Below are positions 1-8,221 of a DNA stretch of 64,000 bases, one piece after another. Below the pieces are notes generated by a model. That model searched no databases, was not told where the DNA came from, and was given only the letters and a program-made list of their open reading frames with translations. Position 1 is the stretch's first letter. Each line of letters opens with the position of its first letter. This stretch comes from Christensenella sp. UBA1685. GTDB taxonomy: Bacteria > Bacillota > Clostridia > Christensenellales > CAG-138. Both the position numbers and the translations under genes were made by a program. Location: the NCBI GenBank assembly GCA_002320595.1, contig DCKB01000076.1:1-64000 (forward strand). The letters are read 5' to 3'.

Positions 1-126
1 GCGCAACTTATTGTACCTTATCTAATCTCCATCCTTGCGAGGATGAAAATTACAGCGGTTTTCTTTTTGCCGCACTCATTGAAAATGCGTTTTCTTCATG
101 CGACAACAGAACGCACACCGCAGATT

Positions 127-1995
127 TTACTCCGTATAATAATGCGCTTGGGCGTTCCACAGCTCGTAGTATTTACCGTTTGTATCGGCAACGAGAGTTG
201 CGTGAGAGCCTTGCTGAATAACAGCGCCCTCATGGAACACAGCAATCTCGTCGCAGAACTTACAGGAGGACAGACGGTGGGAGATGTAGATTGCGGTCTT
301 GTCGCCTGCGATCTCGTCAAACTTTCCGTAAATCTCCGCTTCTGCAATCGGATCGAGAGCTGCCGTAGGCTCGTCGAGGATAATGAACGGAGCATCTTTA
401 TAAAGCGCACGGGCAATAGCGATCTTTTGTGCTTCACCTCCCGAAACGTCAACACCGTCTTTATTGTAATCCTTGTAGAGATATGTTTCCGTGCCGTTCT
501 TCATTTCGGCAAGTCTGTCGGAGAAACCCGCTTTATTAAGGCAGTCAATAACAAGCTTCTTATCGTAATCAACCCTTCCAGCCACGTTCTCACCGAGCTT
601 CAAACCGAGAAGTTTGAAATCTTGAAAAACAACAGAGAAGATATCCATGTATTCCCGATAATTGTACTTGCGAATATCAATGCCATTCAGAAGAATTTCA
701 CCCTCAGTAGGATCGTAAAGTCTGCAAAGCAATTTGATAAAAGTGGTTTTGCCGCTTCCGTTCATACCGACAACTGCAAGGCGTTTGCCAATTTCAAATT
801 TCATGTTCACATTGTGAAGTGCATAGTTTTCGCTACCCGGATATTTGAAAGATACGTTGTGGAACTCAACTTGATATTTTCTATCACGGCGCTTTTCTAC
901 AGTAAGACTGCCTTGATACATATTGTTTGAAATATCAAGGAACTCAAAAACCGGAATGAGAAAAGAAGCATTATTACGCATACTCCCCAAAGCTGAAACC
1001 AATTGAGATACACCCGATGATGTTTTTGTAATAGCAGCAACATACTGTGTCACCGCACCGAAGCCAAACGCACCGGCCCACGCTTTCAAACAGACAAAGG
1101 CATAAACAACTCCTGTAAAAATTCCCGAAACCGCAACCGACGCAGCCTTATAGAGCCCCATAGGACCTCTTCCGTACTTTGCCATGAGACTTTTGGAACC
1201 AAAGGTATTTTCCCTGTTTTCCCGGTTACATTTCTCACACATAATATCCTGACGATACATTCTCATATCAGTTGCAATCGCTCTCTGATAACCAAGAGAG
1301 CCGAAAAAACTGTACAGACGGTTAGCCTGATTTAAGAATCTTACACTCAACGCCCAATAGCTTTCCGCTTTATTGGAAAGAGCCGGAGCAACATATGTAA
1401 TCATGAGCATAACAGCGATGATAAACACAACAAACAAGGGATTGTTTAATATGGCATATACTCCTGCACTTTCGGGTACCTTACTAACAAACAGTGAAAC
1501 CGTCAATGCAATACCGCCAAATACTGTAAATACCGCCGAACACAAAGACTCATAGTTTGCAATCACACGATGTAGTCCCCATCCTGTACCGCCCTGATTC
1601 TGCCGTATAGTGGAAAGAAGTTCCGATGTCCTACTCTCATCCAGATTCACGTAATCCATATCAAAGAGTTTTTCCATAAAGATGTGTTCAACTTTTAACC
1701 AAAGTCCTGCATTATGCGTTTCTTTCCACTTATTTAAAATTGCCGCACCCAAAGCAATAAACGCAGCTGAAGCAAGGGTAATCACAACGAGCATTTTTAG
1801 ACGTTCTATATCTCTTCCTCCTACAAGTTCATCAATGACAAGTGCCAAGAGGAAAATCCCTACATAAGGAGTAAGGGCATTCCATATTACGCTGATAATC
1901 CTGGACAATACCATCTGAGGATAGTACTGATAGAACAGTTTAAAAGCCCGATTATTCAATCTAAGCGTCTTTCCCCACGACATTTTCTTCTTCAT
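127..1995 (-). CDS. ABC exporter, fused permease/ATPase subunit B
   Basis: A 622-residue half-transporter. An N-terminal six-helix export domain (about residues 1-330) precedes an ATPase domain with Walker A GMNGSGKTT (about 410), signature VSGGEAQK (about 517) and Walker B FIILDEPTAALD (about 536), followed by the switch histidine in ISHRLSS. It probably pairs with the equally long subunit encoded upstream to export a peptide, lipid or drug; the substrate cannot be read from sequence. The ATG at 1995 was chosen because AAGGAGAGGG precedes it; an earlier ATG at 2049 lies deep in the upstream gene. The 35-nt overlap with that gene implies translational coupling. It lies in the AT-rich mobile segment. 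Confidence 0.9.
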   Translation of the reverse strand: MKKKMSWGKTLRLNNRAFKLFYQYYPQMVLSRIISVIWNALTPYVGIFLLALVIDELVGGRDIERLKMLVVITLASAAFIALGAAILNKWKETHNAGLWLKVEHIFMEKLFDMDYVNLDESRTSELLSTIRQNQGGTGWGLHRVIANYESLCSAVFTVFGGIALTVSLFVSKVPESAGVYAILNNPLFVVFIIAVMLMITYVAPALSNKAESYWALSVRFLNQANRLYSFFGSLGYQRAIATDMRMYRQDIMCEKCNRENRENTFGSKSLMAKYGRGPMGLYKAASVAVSGIFTGVVYAFVCLKAWAGAFGFGAVTQYVAAITKTSSGVSQLVSALGSMRNNASFLIPVFEFLDISNNMYQGSLTVEKRRDRKYQVEFHNVSFKYPGSENYALHNVNMKFEIGKRLAVVGMNGSGKTTFIKLLCRLYDPTEGEILLNGIDIRKYNYREYMDIFSVVFQDFKLLGLKLGENVAGRVDYDKKLVIDCLNKAGFSDRLAEMKNGTETYLYKDYNKDGVDVSGGEAQKIAIARALYKDAPFIILDEPTAALDPIAEAEIYGKFDEIAGDKTAIYISHRLSSCKFCDEIAVFHEGAVIQQGSHATLVADTNGKYYELWNAQAHYYTE

Positions 1996-3829
1996 CTTCG
2001 CCCTCTCCTTCCCTATAATACTTGCTTTGAACCTCGTAAAGTTCTGCATACTTGCCGCCCTTGTTCAAAAGTTCTTCGTGTGTTCCTTCCTCACCGATAC
2101 CGCCATTATCAATCATAATAATACGGTCGCAGAAGCGTGTACTTGCAAGACGGTGCGAAATATAAATCGATGATTTACCACTTGTCATCTCATGATATTT
2201 TTGGTATATCTGCGATTCTGCAATGGGATCCAGCGCAGATGTGGGCTCGTCAAGAACAATAAAAGGAGCATTCTTATATAGTGCACGCGCCAGCATAAGA
2301 CGTTGTGTTTCTCCGCCAGAAAGTGCTGTTGCTTCCTCATATACCGCGCGATTCAAATAGGTATCATAACCATCCGGTAATGATTCAATCTTGGTACAAA
2401 GTCCTGCCTTTTCTACACACTCTTTCACACGTTGCATATCAATCCCCACATCGTTCTGTGCAACATTGGCTGCAATCGTTCCTGCCAGTAATGAAAATTC
2501 CTGAAAAACTGCCGAAAACATCGTGTAATAGTCAGTACGGTTGTAGTCGCGAATATCTTTTCCATCCAGCAATACACGACCTTCAGTAGGATCGAGGAAA
2601 CCACAGATTAGTTTAATCAGTGTCGTTTTTCCGGCACCGTTCAATCCGACTACGGCAAGTTTTTCGCCGGGATGTAACGTAAGATTGATGTTTGTCAAAG
2701 TGTCCTGATCGGCTCCGGGATAACGGAAAGATACCTGTTCCAGCCGGATTTCATACTTGCTGTCCCCCTTTGCTTCCAAGTGTTCACCACAATCCAAATG
2801 AAAAGGTTCCTCGTATTCCAAGCACTCACGAATTGTAGTGATGTCAAGGGACTGTTTGTACAGTGTATTAAACCCACTCATGATTCCAGACACCCATTCA
2901 GTAAACCCACCAATCGCAGTAAAATACAAAAGGAACTCTGCCACACCTAATCCATTCTGAAGTACAAGCCCAATTAGAAATGCATACGCAACTGCATTGC
3001 GAAGAAAAGTCAGAACAAGATCAACTATTTTTGCCATAATATAAACACTCTGCGCCTTACTTTGAAAAGCAGTGTAGGCATCCATTGCTTTTCCGTACAG
3101 GTCTTCAAGCCAAGGACGTAAGCCAAAAACACGTATGTCTTTTGCTGCACCCAAGTCTCTCGCACAAGCCGAAATATTATACATATGTCTTTCATATTCC
3201 GCTACTTCTTCACGATGACGATAGCCATAACCATTCACGTAATTACTGATAAGATAGCTGATTACTGTGGTCGCAAGAATAATCAGAATCAAAAGCGGTT
3301 GCACCGAACTTAACAGGCTAACATAGATACAAAAACCAATCATATTCGTTGTTAACGTCGAAAGCGTAATCCATATCGCCTCTGGTGCTGCGCCGTTGGA
3401 ATTTGGACACTCCCGAGACTTTGCAAGAAGTTTTATGAATTGGTCATCATCCACATTGGGATAGGATGTGGTCGCAGCTTTTCTGTTCAAAAGATTTGTC
3501 ACTACAGCACGAATACTAATCCTGGCAAATATTGCATTCATATTCACATACGCCGAGACTGCAGACACAAACATCAAAGCAAGAACAAATACAACGATCG
3601 TCCAAATCAACTCCGATACCGAAGCTCGTCTTTCCACCACGGATAGTATTGTCGGTGAAACATATAGATTGATAAGGTTTAATGCAACTGCTGTAAGAAC
3701 TGAAAGCAGGCTGAGCACAATAACCTTCTTTTCTCCCGAAGTCAAGGCGAGCTTTATCATAAACCACGTGTTTTGCCCCATGTTGTATTTCGGGTTGGGA
3801 GATTTTTCCTTTTTCGTTTTTTCCTTCAT
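1961..3829 (-). CDS. ABC exporter, fused permease/ATPase subunit A
   Basis: Also 622 residues, with a hydrophilic Lys-rich N-terminus, an export-type membrane domain to about residue 340, then Walker A GLNGAGKTT, signature LSGGETQR and Walker B FIVLDEPTSALD. The C-terminus is very acidic (a run of Glu/Asp). The two subunits look like a heterodimeric exporter of the kind common in gut Firmicutes mobile elements. The start at 3829 is preceded by AAAGGATGG; an alternative ATG at 3868 abuts a terminator hairpin and is less likely. The hairpin upstream separates it from the kinase/regulator genes, so it may have its own promoter or be controlled by read-through. Confidence 0.9.
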   Translation of the reverse strand: MKEKTKKEKSPNPKYNMGQNTWFMIKLALTSGEKKVIVLSLLSVLTAVALNLINLYVSPTILSVVERRASVSELIWTIVVFVLALMFVSAVSAYVNMNAIFARISIRAVVTNLLNRKAATTSYPNVDDDQFIKLLAKSRECPNSNGAAPEAIWITLSTLTTNMIGFCIYVSLLSSVQPLLILIILATTVISYLISNYVNGYGYRHREEVAEYERHMYNISACARDLGAAKDIRVFGLRPWLEDLYGKAMDAYTAFQSKAQSVYIMAKIVDLVLTFLRNAVAYAFLIGLVLQNGLGVAEFLLYFTAIGGFTEWVSGIMSGFNTLYKQSLDITTIRECLEYEEPFHLDCGEHLEAKGDSKYEIRLEQVSFRYPGADQDTLTNINLTLHPGEKLAVVGLNGAGKTTLIKLICGFLDPTEGRVLLDGKDIRDYNRTDYYTMFSAVFQEFSLLAGTIAANVAQNDVGIDMQRVKECVEKAGLCTKIESLPDGYDTYLNRAVYEEATALSGGETQRLMLARALYKNAPFIVLDEPTSALDPIAESQIYQKYHEMTSGKSSIYISHRLASTRFCDRIIMIDNGGIGEEGTHEELLNKGGKYAELYEVQSKYYREGEGEDEEENVVGKDA

Positions 3830-3867
3830 CACGAAAAACCACCATCCTTTCTGTGTATATGATAGCA

Positions 3868-3902
3868 TAAAAATTCGTCCCCGGTTGATTCTGGGGACGA
3901 AT
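3868..3902 (-). terminator. Rho-independent terminator between kinase and exporter genes
   Basis: A perfect 10-bp inverted repeat, ATTCGTCCCC with its complement (3873-3882 and 3893-3902) around a 10-nt loop. On the minus strand a run of five T follows. It sits just after the kinase stop and before the exporter genes. Confidence 0.75.
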
Positions 3903-3931
3903 CGTCATTTCCGGGTGATGAATTGCAAATC

Positions 3932-4594
3932 TTACACCTGCGGAAGTAGTATTTCAGTTGTAAAAGCTCCGTCCTCACTATTGCGGCTGATGTAACCTTC
4001 GAGCCGTTCTACGATAGCATCTATGCGAACAAGTCCGAATCCATGTCCGTCGCCCTTGGTGCTGCGGAACAGCTTTCCTTCCTTTTTCATCTTTTTACCG
4101 GCGGTAAAGTTGGTAAAGGATATGTAGAGCTGGGTATTCTTCATATCCATATATACACGGATCACACGTTGATTCTCCGGTAACTTTACGCTCGCTTCAA
4201 TCGCATTGTCAAAGAGATTACCGATGATACAACAAAGATCGATTTCAGAGGATTTCAGCTTTACAGGAATATGTGCGTCCGCTACGACCTCAATTCCTTT
4301 TGCCTTTGCAAGCGAAATCTTGGAGTTCAGAATAGCATCGGTCATCGGGTTGCCGGTCTTGATAACCGTATCAACGGTAGTCAGATCTTCGTCGAGCAGG
4401 TCAAGATAATTCTTGATGGCATCCCAATCGCCTGTAGCGGCGTATGCTTTCATCGTCTGAATGTGGTTGCGGTAGTCGTGCCGCCATCCACGGATTTGAC
4501 GGTACATATTATCAACTTCCCGGTAATGCGTTTCGATCAGCTCGTGCTGATAGGAAGCGATTTGCTTTTCTATTCTCTTTGAAAACAACCCCAT
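3932..4594 (-). CDS. GHKL-domain sensor histidine kinase, soluble AgrC-like
   Basis: A 220-residue kinase of the AgrC/CitA-like GHKL class. The phospho-acceptor histidine is in RHDYRNH (about residue 38), followed by a GHKL ATPase domain with an N-box (NLFDNAIEA) and a glycine box (GHGFGL). Most AgrC-type kinases carry several N-terminal membrane helices; this one has none, only a short predicted helix, so it should act in the cytoplasm or sense an internal signal. It starts 5 nt after the stop of the regulator gene, forming a pair that probably controls the neighbouring exporter. Assignment to the family is secure; the signal is unknown. Confidence 0.88.
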   Translation of the reverse strand: MGLFSKRIEKQIASYQHELIETHYREVDNMYRQIRGWRHDYRNHIQTMKAYAATGDWDAIKNYLDLLDEDLTTVDTVIKTGNPMTDAILNSKISLAKAKGIEVVADAHIPVKLKSSEIDLCCIIGNLFDNAIEASVKLPENQRVIRVYMDMKNTQLYISFTNFTAGKKMKKEGKLFRSTKGDGHGFGLVRIDAIVERLEGYISRNSEDGAFTTEILLPQV

Positions 4595-4599
4595 ACGCC

Positions 4600-5298
4600 T
4601 TACCTCATGTTGATAATAGCTCGGTTGATGCCGTCATACGCTCCCCGTGGGAGAGGAATGGCGGTGCCGTCACTCAGTTTGATTTCTGCCCTTGTTACAC
4701 GGCTGATCTGCGTTAGGTTGATGATCGTGGAACGCCCTACACGATAGAAACGCTCGTCAAGCTGTTTTTCGAGTTCGCCCAAAGTCATTTTTACCGTTAC
4801 GTCAGACTGAGCGTGAATGGTAACGTAATTGCCGAACACATCCGCATAGCGAATTTGATAAATCGGCACACGCACCATTTCGCCACCGATCTCAAAGTTC
4901 AAGACCTTTTCATTCTTGGAAAGTTTCTCTGCGGCACGGTCAAGCACCGAGCAGAGCTTTTCTTCTTTCACTGGTTTCATCAGATAGTGGAGAGCTGCCA
5001 CTTCGTAGCCTTCCGAAATGTAATCGGAGTAGCCCGTGATGAAAACGATCTGAACGGTATCGTTATTCTTGCGTAGCTGCTTCGCCATCGTTACGCCGTC
5101 CATAGATCCCATTTCAATGTCCAGGAGCAGAATATCGTAGTCGCTTTCCTCTGCATAGTGGAACAGGAAGTTCTCTGCAGAAGTAAAGGTATCAGTATGT
5201 ACCACATGACCGGCAGGCGCCGCCCAGCGATCTACCAGATTCAAAACATATTGTCTGTCCACATCGGAATCGTCGCAGATTGCAATTTTGTACTTCAT
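4600..5298 (-). CDS. LytTR-family response regulator
   Basis: A 232-residue regulator. It has a receiver domain at residues 1-120, with the phospho-accepting aspartate in DILLLDIEMG (about 56) and a conserved Lys in LMKPVKEEK, and a C-terminal LytTR DNA-binding domain (about 135-232). Such regulators usually respond to AgrC-like kinases and bind direct repeats upstream of bacteriocin, transporter or virulence genes. Its ATG overlaps the stop of the short upstream ORF (ATGA), so the two are coupled. It pairs with the kinase just downstream. Confidence 0.92.
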   Translation of the reverse strand: MKYKIAICDDSDVDRQYVLNLVDRWAAPAGHVVHTDTFTSAENFLFHYAEESDYDILLLDIEMGSMDGVTMAKQLRKNNDTVQIVFITGYSDYISEGYEVAALHYLMKPVKEEKLCSVLDRAAEKLSKNEKVLNFEIGGEMVRVPIYQIRYADVFGNYVTIHAQSDVTVKMTLGELEKQLDERFYRVGRSTIINLTQISRVTRAEIKLSDGTAIPLPRGAYDGINRAIINMR

Positions 5299-5390
5299 GT
5301 TCTCACCGTCCTTTTTTCGCTACCATCGGTAAATTTCAGTTCAACACAGGCAGTATCCATGTTGAACTCACAAGAAATCAAATGCGTCAT
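5295..5390 (-). CDS. Truncated 31-codon ORF resembling the N-terminus of DUF6061 proteins
   Basis: A 31-codon ORF starting MTHLISCEFNMDTACVELKF, with a strong GGAGG 6 nt ahead of its ATG. The start resembles, from memory, the N-terminus of small DUF6061 proteins found in Firmicutes mobile elements. After FTDGS it diverges into a short Lys/Arg tail and stops over the start codon of the LytTR gene. The natural reading is a deletion that joined the 5' end of this gene to the regulator, leaving a leader that now provides translational coupling. The family assignment is tentative. Confidence 0.55.
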   Translation of the reverse strand: MTHLISCEFNMDTACVELKFTDGSEKRTVRT

Positions 5391-5401
5391 ATCCGACCTC
5401 C

Positions 5402-7048
5402 TTAAATCATGCCGAAGTGCTTCAATGCCTCCTTGATTGCTTTTTCTTTATCCGGCGGGCATTGCGGCTGTTTAGCGTCCTCAGACTTCGGCTTATTGTA
5501 ATTCTCACGCTCGATGATACCGCACTTCTGTTTTACCTGTGCGATATACAAGCTGCTGACTTTCAAGCCGCTATGCTCCAGCACATAATCTTTGATCTCT
5601 TGGTAAGTAGCTTTCTTCTCCGCATCGGTCAAATCCAGCTCGTCCATATCCAAGTTAATCTCGATATGTTGCTTTGTATTAAGTTTGGACAATAAACATA
5701 CCGTTTCAACATGCGCCGTCTGCGGGAACATATCGACGGGCTGCGCATATACAAAGCGGAATCCGCCGTCAGCGAGAATGCGGACGTCCCGCGCAAGGGT
5801 AGCTGGGTTGCAGGAAACATACACCAACCGCTTTGCGCCGCATGCAAGCAAAGCGTCCAGCACGGGGCGTTCACAGCCCTTGCGCGGCGGATCGATCAGG
5901 ACGGCATCTGGATGGTATCCTTCGCGTACAAGCCGTGGAAGGACATCCTCGGCATTTCCACAATGGAACCCAACATTTTTGATACCGTTCTCCTGTGCAT
6001 TAAAAATCGCATCTGCGATCGCTTCGGGCACGGTTTCAATTCCATCTACCTGCGCGGCATGGTGTGCAAGCAGAAGTGATATTGTTCCGATGCCGCAATA
6101 AACATCCGCAACGTGTTCTGTTCCCTCAAGCTGTAATGCATCTAAAGCCGCATGATAAAGCACCTCCGTCTGTTGTGGGTTTACCTGCAGGAAGGATGCT
6201 GCGCTCACGGCAAAGCGCAGGCCGCAAATCGTATCATAAAGACGATCTTTCCCCCAAAGCGTGCGGAATTCCGGGCCAAATATCACATTTGTTTCCGCAT
6301 CGTTTCGGTTGTGAAGAACGCTGACCAGCCCGGGGATGCGGTTGCGCAGGCACTCGATTAGCGCCTCTTTTTGCGGCAGCTTTCCCTTTGTGACGATCGC
6401 GGCCATGATTTCGCCGTTTGCCGCGGAAACACGTGCCATCACATGCCGGAGCGTGCCTGTTTGCAGGGTTTCATCATAGGCCCGTATCTGGAATTGATTG
6501 GCCCAGTCGCACACCGCTTCAGCAACAAGCAGGGTTTTGTCTTCCTGAATCGAACAGTCTGAAAGCGGGATCAGGCGGTGACTGCGCGGCGCGAAAAATC
6601 CGAAGGAAACGCGCCCATCCAAATTTGCAAACGGAAAGCTTCCCTTGTTCCGATAAAAATAGGGGAACTGCATTCCAAGAGCCTCATGCACCTCCGGAGC
6701 CATAAGGCCCCCAATTCGTGTAAGGGCGGACGCTACCATATCCCGCTTAAACATGAGCTGCGCCTCATAGTCAAGATGCATGAGGGTACATCCGCCGCAA
6801 CGCCCAAAATGAGAGCATTTTGGTTCTGCACGGCAGGGGCTTTTTACGGATATGGAAAGCAGTTTTCCTATTGCATAGCTGGCTGTGGCCTTTATGATAT
6901 GAACCCGTACCGTTTCTCCCGGCAACGCAAACGGCACAAACACGGCAAAGCCATCATATCTTCCGATGCCCTGACCTTCAGAGCCAAATGCGTCAACGGT
7001 CAGCTCGATTTCATCATTGCGTTTCAAGGGCGGTGTTTTCTGTGGCAT
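5402..7048 (-). CDS. rlmD: 23S rRNA (uracil-C5)-methyltransferase RlmD/RumA with element-derived C-terminal extension
   Basis: An S-adenosylmethionine-dependent enzyme that methylates uridine C5 in 23S rRNA. Residues 10-65 form a TRAM domain. Cysteines in CSHFGRCGGC plus an earlier Cys would bind the 4Fe-4S cluster. DVYCGIGTISLL is the SAM site, DPPRKG the conserved motif, and Cys in VSCNPAT the catalytic residue. The normal protein ends shortly after HVETV (residues 446-450). Here 94 more codons follow, Lys/Glu-rich and AT-richer, ending in ALKHFGMI, supplied by the integrated element. All catalytic residues are upstream, so activity is probably kept. An AAGGAG motif precedes the start, and a hairpin separates it from pfkA. 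Confidence 0.92.
   Translation of the reverse strand: MPQKTPPLKRNDEIELTVDAFGSEGQGIGRYDGFAVFVPFALPGETVRVHIIKATASYAIGKLLSISVKSPCRAEPKCSHFGRCGGCTLMHLDYEAQLMFKRDMVASALTRIGGLMAPEVHEALGMQFPYFYRNKGSFPFANLDGRVSFGFFAPRSHRLIPLSDCSIQEDKTLLVAEAVCDWANQFQIRAYDETLQTGTLRHVMARVSAANGEIMAAIVTKGKLPQKEALIECLRNRIPGLVSVLHNRNDAETNVIFGPEFRTLWGKDRLYDTICGLRFAVSAASFLQVNPQQTEVLYHAALDALQLEGTEHVADVYCGIGTISLLLAHHAAQVDGIETVPEAIADAIFNAQENGIKNVGFHCGNAEDVLPRLVREGYHPDAVLIDPPRKGCERPVLDALLACGAKRLVYVSCNPATLARDVRILADGGFRFVYAQPVDMFPQTAHVETVCLLSKLNTKQHIEINLDMDELDLTDAEKKATYQEIKDYVLEHSGLKVSSLYIAQVKQKCGIIERENYNKPKSEDAKQPQCPPDKEKAIKEALKHFGMI
5680..5713 (-). other. Probable attachment-site junction inside rlmD
   Basis: Codons for HVETVCLLSKL lie here. 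The first five residues are conserved in RlmD; codon choice changes just after them, from GC-rich host usage to AT-rich usage (TTATTGTCC AAACTTAAT). This is where the rlmD homology ends, so a crossover site is inferred in or next to this block. The exact core cannot be fixed without the other end of the element. Confidence 0.5.
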
Positions 7049-7065
7049 AAAAATCTCCTTTTTGC

Positions 7066-7091
7066 GGCAAAACGCGGCTTATGCCGCGTTT
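7066..7091 (-). terminator. Hairpin between pfkA and rlmD
   Basis: A 9-bp perfect inverted repeat, AAACGCGGC (7070-7078) and its complement (7083-7091), with a TTAT loop and a short TTTT on the minus strand. It is probably the terminator of pfkA; the T-run is short, so read-through into rlmD is possible. Confidence 0.6.
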
Positions 7092-7118
7092 GGATCAACC
7101 GGAAACGAATACAGCGCG

Positions 7119-8081
7119 TCAAAACTTTGCAAGCACGGAATTGAAGCGGTATAGCTTTTCATCAAAATTGTCCGGCAGCGCGATTGCATCTTCCAGAGAT
7201 ACGTCGACAATATGATTGTCATGAATGCCCACTGCGCGTCCGCCAACTTCAGCATCCAATAGCTCCACTGCGCGCTGTCCGAGCCGCGCTGCAAGTACGC
7301 GGTCAAATGCCGTAGGATTTCCACCGCGTTGAATATAGCCTGGAACGATTGCTTTGATATCAATATCGGAATGTTCCCGCACATAATTTGCAAAATCCGA
7401 AGCTCTGCCGGCTCCTTCTGCGATGATGACAATGCTCGTAAGCTTTCCCTTAAGCTTATTTGTAACGAGTTGGCGTGTTGCATCCTCCCAGGAAAGCTGG
7501 CTTTCCGGCACCAGTATAATGTCCGCTGCCCCTGCAACGCCGGACCAAAGGGCAATGTCACCACAATTGCGCCCCATTACCTCAATCACGCCGACCCGGT
7601 CATGTGCGCGCATGGTGTCGCGTATTTTATAGATTTCGCTTGTAATGGTATTGACAGCGGTATCAAAGCCAATTGTAAAGTCGGTGTACCCCAAATCGTT
7701 ATCAATTGTTCCGGGGATGCCGATCGTTTTCATGCCGCTGTCGGCAAGCATCTTCGCACCGCGGTAGCTCCCGTCTCCGCCGATAACGATCAGGCCTTCA
7801 ATATCAAACGCGTGCAGCATGTCCAACGCTTTTTGAAACCCCTCCGGCGTACGGAATTCCTCGCTGCGCGCCGTGCGCAGAACCGTGCCGCCCTTGTGCA
7901 TCACATTTGCGACATCCTCATGTGTCAATTGACGCACCATGCCGGCAATCAATCCCTTGTAGCCATGGTAGATTCCCATAACGTTGATGCCGCGGCTTTC
8001 TCCCTCTTTGAATACCGCGCGAATTGCTGCATTCATGCCGGGCGTATCCCCGCCGCTTGTTAAAACGCCAATACACTTCAT
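7119..8081 (-). CDS. pfkA: ATP-dependent 6-phosphofructokinase
   Basis: Phosphorylates fructose 6-phosphate to the 1,6-bisphosphate, the committed step of glycolysis. At 320 residues it has the usual bacterial length. It shows the nucleotide-binding GGDTPGMNAAIR start, the GGDGS motif (IGGDGSYRGA), and PGTIDNDLG with the catalytic aspartate and the sequence typical of ATP-dependent enzymes (G rather than D after the first GGDG). The ATG at 8081 follows AAAGGAG; a longer frame reaching 8150 would run into the promoter. It has its own promoter downstream of dnaE. Confidence 0.96.
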   Translation of the reverse strand: MKCIGVLTSGGDTPGMNAAIRAVFKEGESRGINVMGIYHGYKGLIAGMVRQLTHEDVANVMHKGGTVLRTARSEEFRTPEGFQKALDMLHAFDIEGLIVIGGDGSYRGAKMLADSGMKTIGIPGTIDNDLGYTDFTIGFDTAVNTITSEIYKIRDTMRAHDRVGVIEVMGRNCGDIALWSGVAGAADIILVPESQLSWEDATRQLVTNKLKGKLTSIVIIAEGAGRASDFANYVREHSDIDIKAIVPGYIQRGGNPTAFDRVLAARLGQRAVELLDAEVGGRAVGIHDNHIVDVSLEDAIALPDNFDEKLYRFNSVLAKF

Positions 8082-8173
8082 AAAATTAACTCCTTTCGGA
8101 AAATCGTAAGCAAATCCAATCATTTTGAGCTGCACATGGGCAAGGCCCATGGTGCAATCCCATACAGTTTTGT

Positions 8174-8201
8174 ATTATATCACATACGCAAAATTAGTCA
8201 A
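8174..8201 (-). promoter_or_regulatory. Sigma-A promoter of pfkA
   Basis: TTGACT (8196-8201), a 16-nt spacer and TATAAT (8174-8179) on the minus strand, about 90 nt before the pfkA ATG and just after the dnaE stop. Confidence 0.75.
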
Positions 8202-8221
8202 AAGTTTATCATAGGTTATGT

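Larger units (their letters stand above)
1..5713. mobile_element. Terminal part of an integrative element inserted in the 3' end of rlmD (partial)
   Basis: Everything left of the rlmD junction is visibly more AT-rich than the host genes to the right. It holds a cargo-like set: two ABC exporter subunits, a GHKL kinase, a LytTR regulator and a truncated 31-codon ORF. The rlmD reading frame runs into it and gains about 94 foreign codons. The rum/rlmD 3' end is a known integration site of conjugative elements in Firmicutes. No integrase, relaxase or transfer gene is inside the window, so the element must extend past its left edge or be a remnant. The right boundary is placed at the conserved HVETV codons of rlmD; the left boundary is not visible. 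Confidence 0.6.

Noticed and set aside
30..45. 6-bp inverted repeat CATCCT/AGGATG
   Set aside because: Short stem with no T-run in the direction of the ABC exporter gene; not enough to call a terminator.
43..930. 295-residue open frame on the plus strand
   Set aside because: Lies antisense to the ATPase domain of the ABC exporter; no ribosome binding site and no recognisable family.
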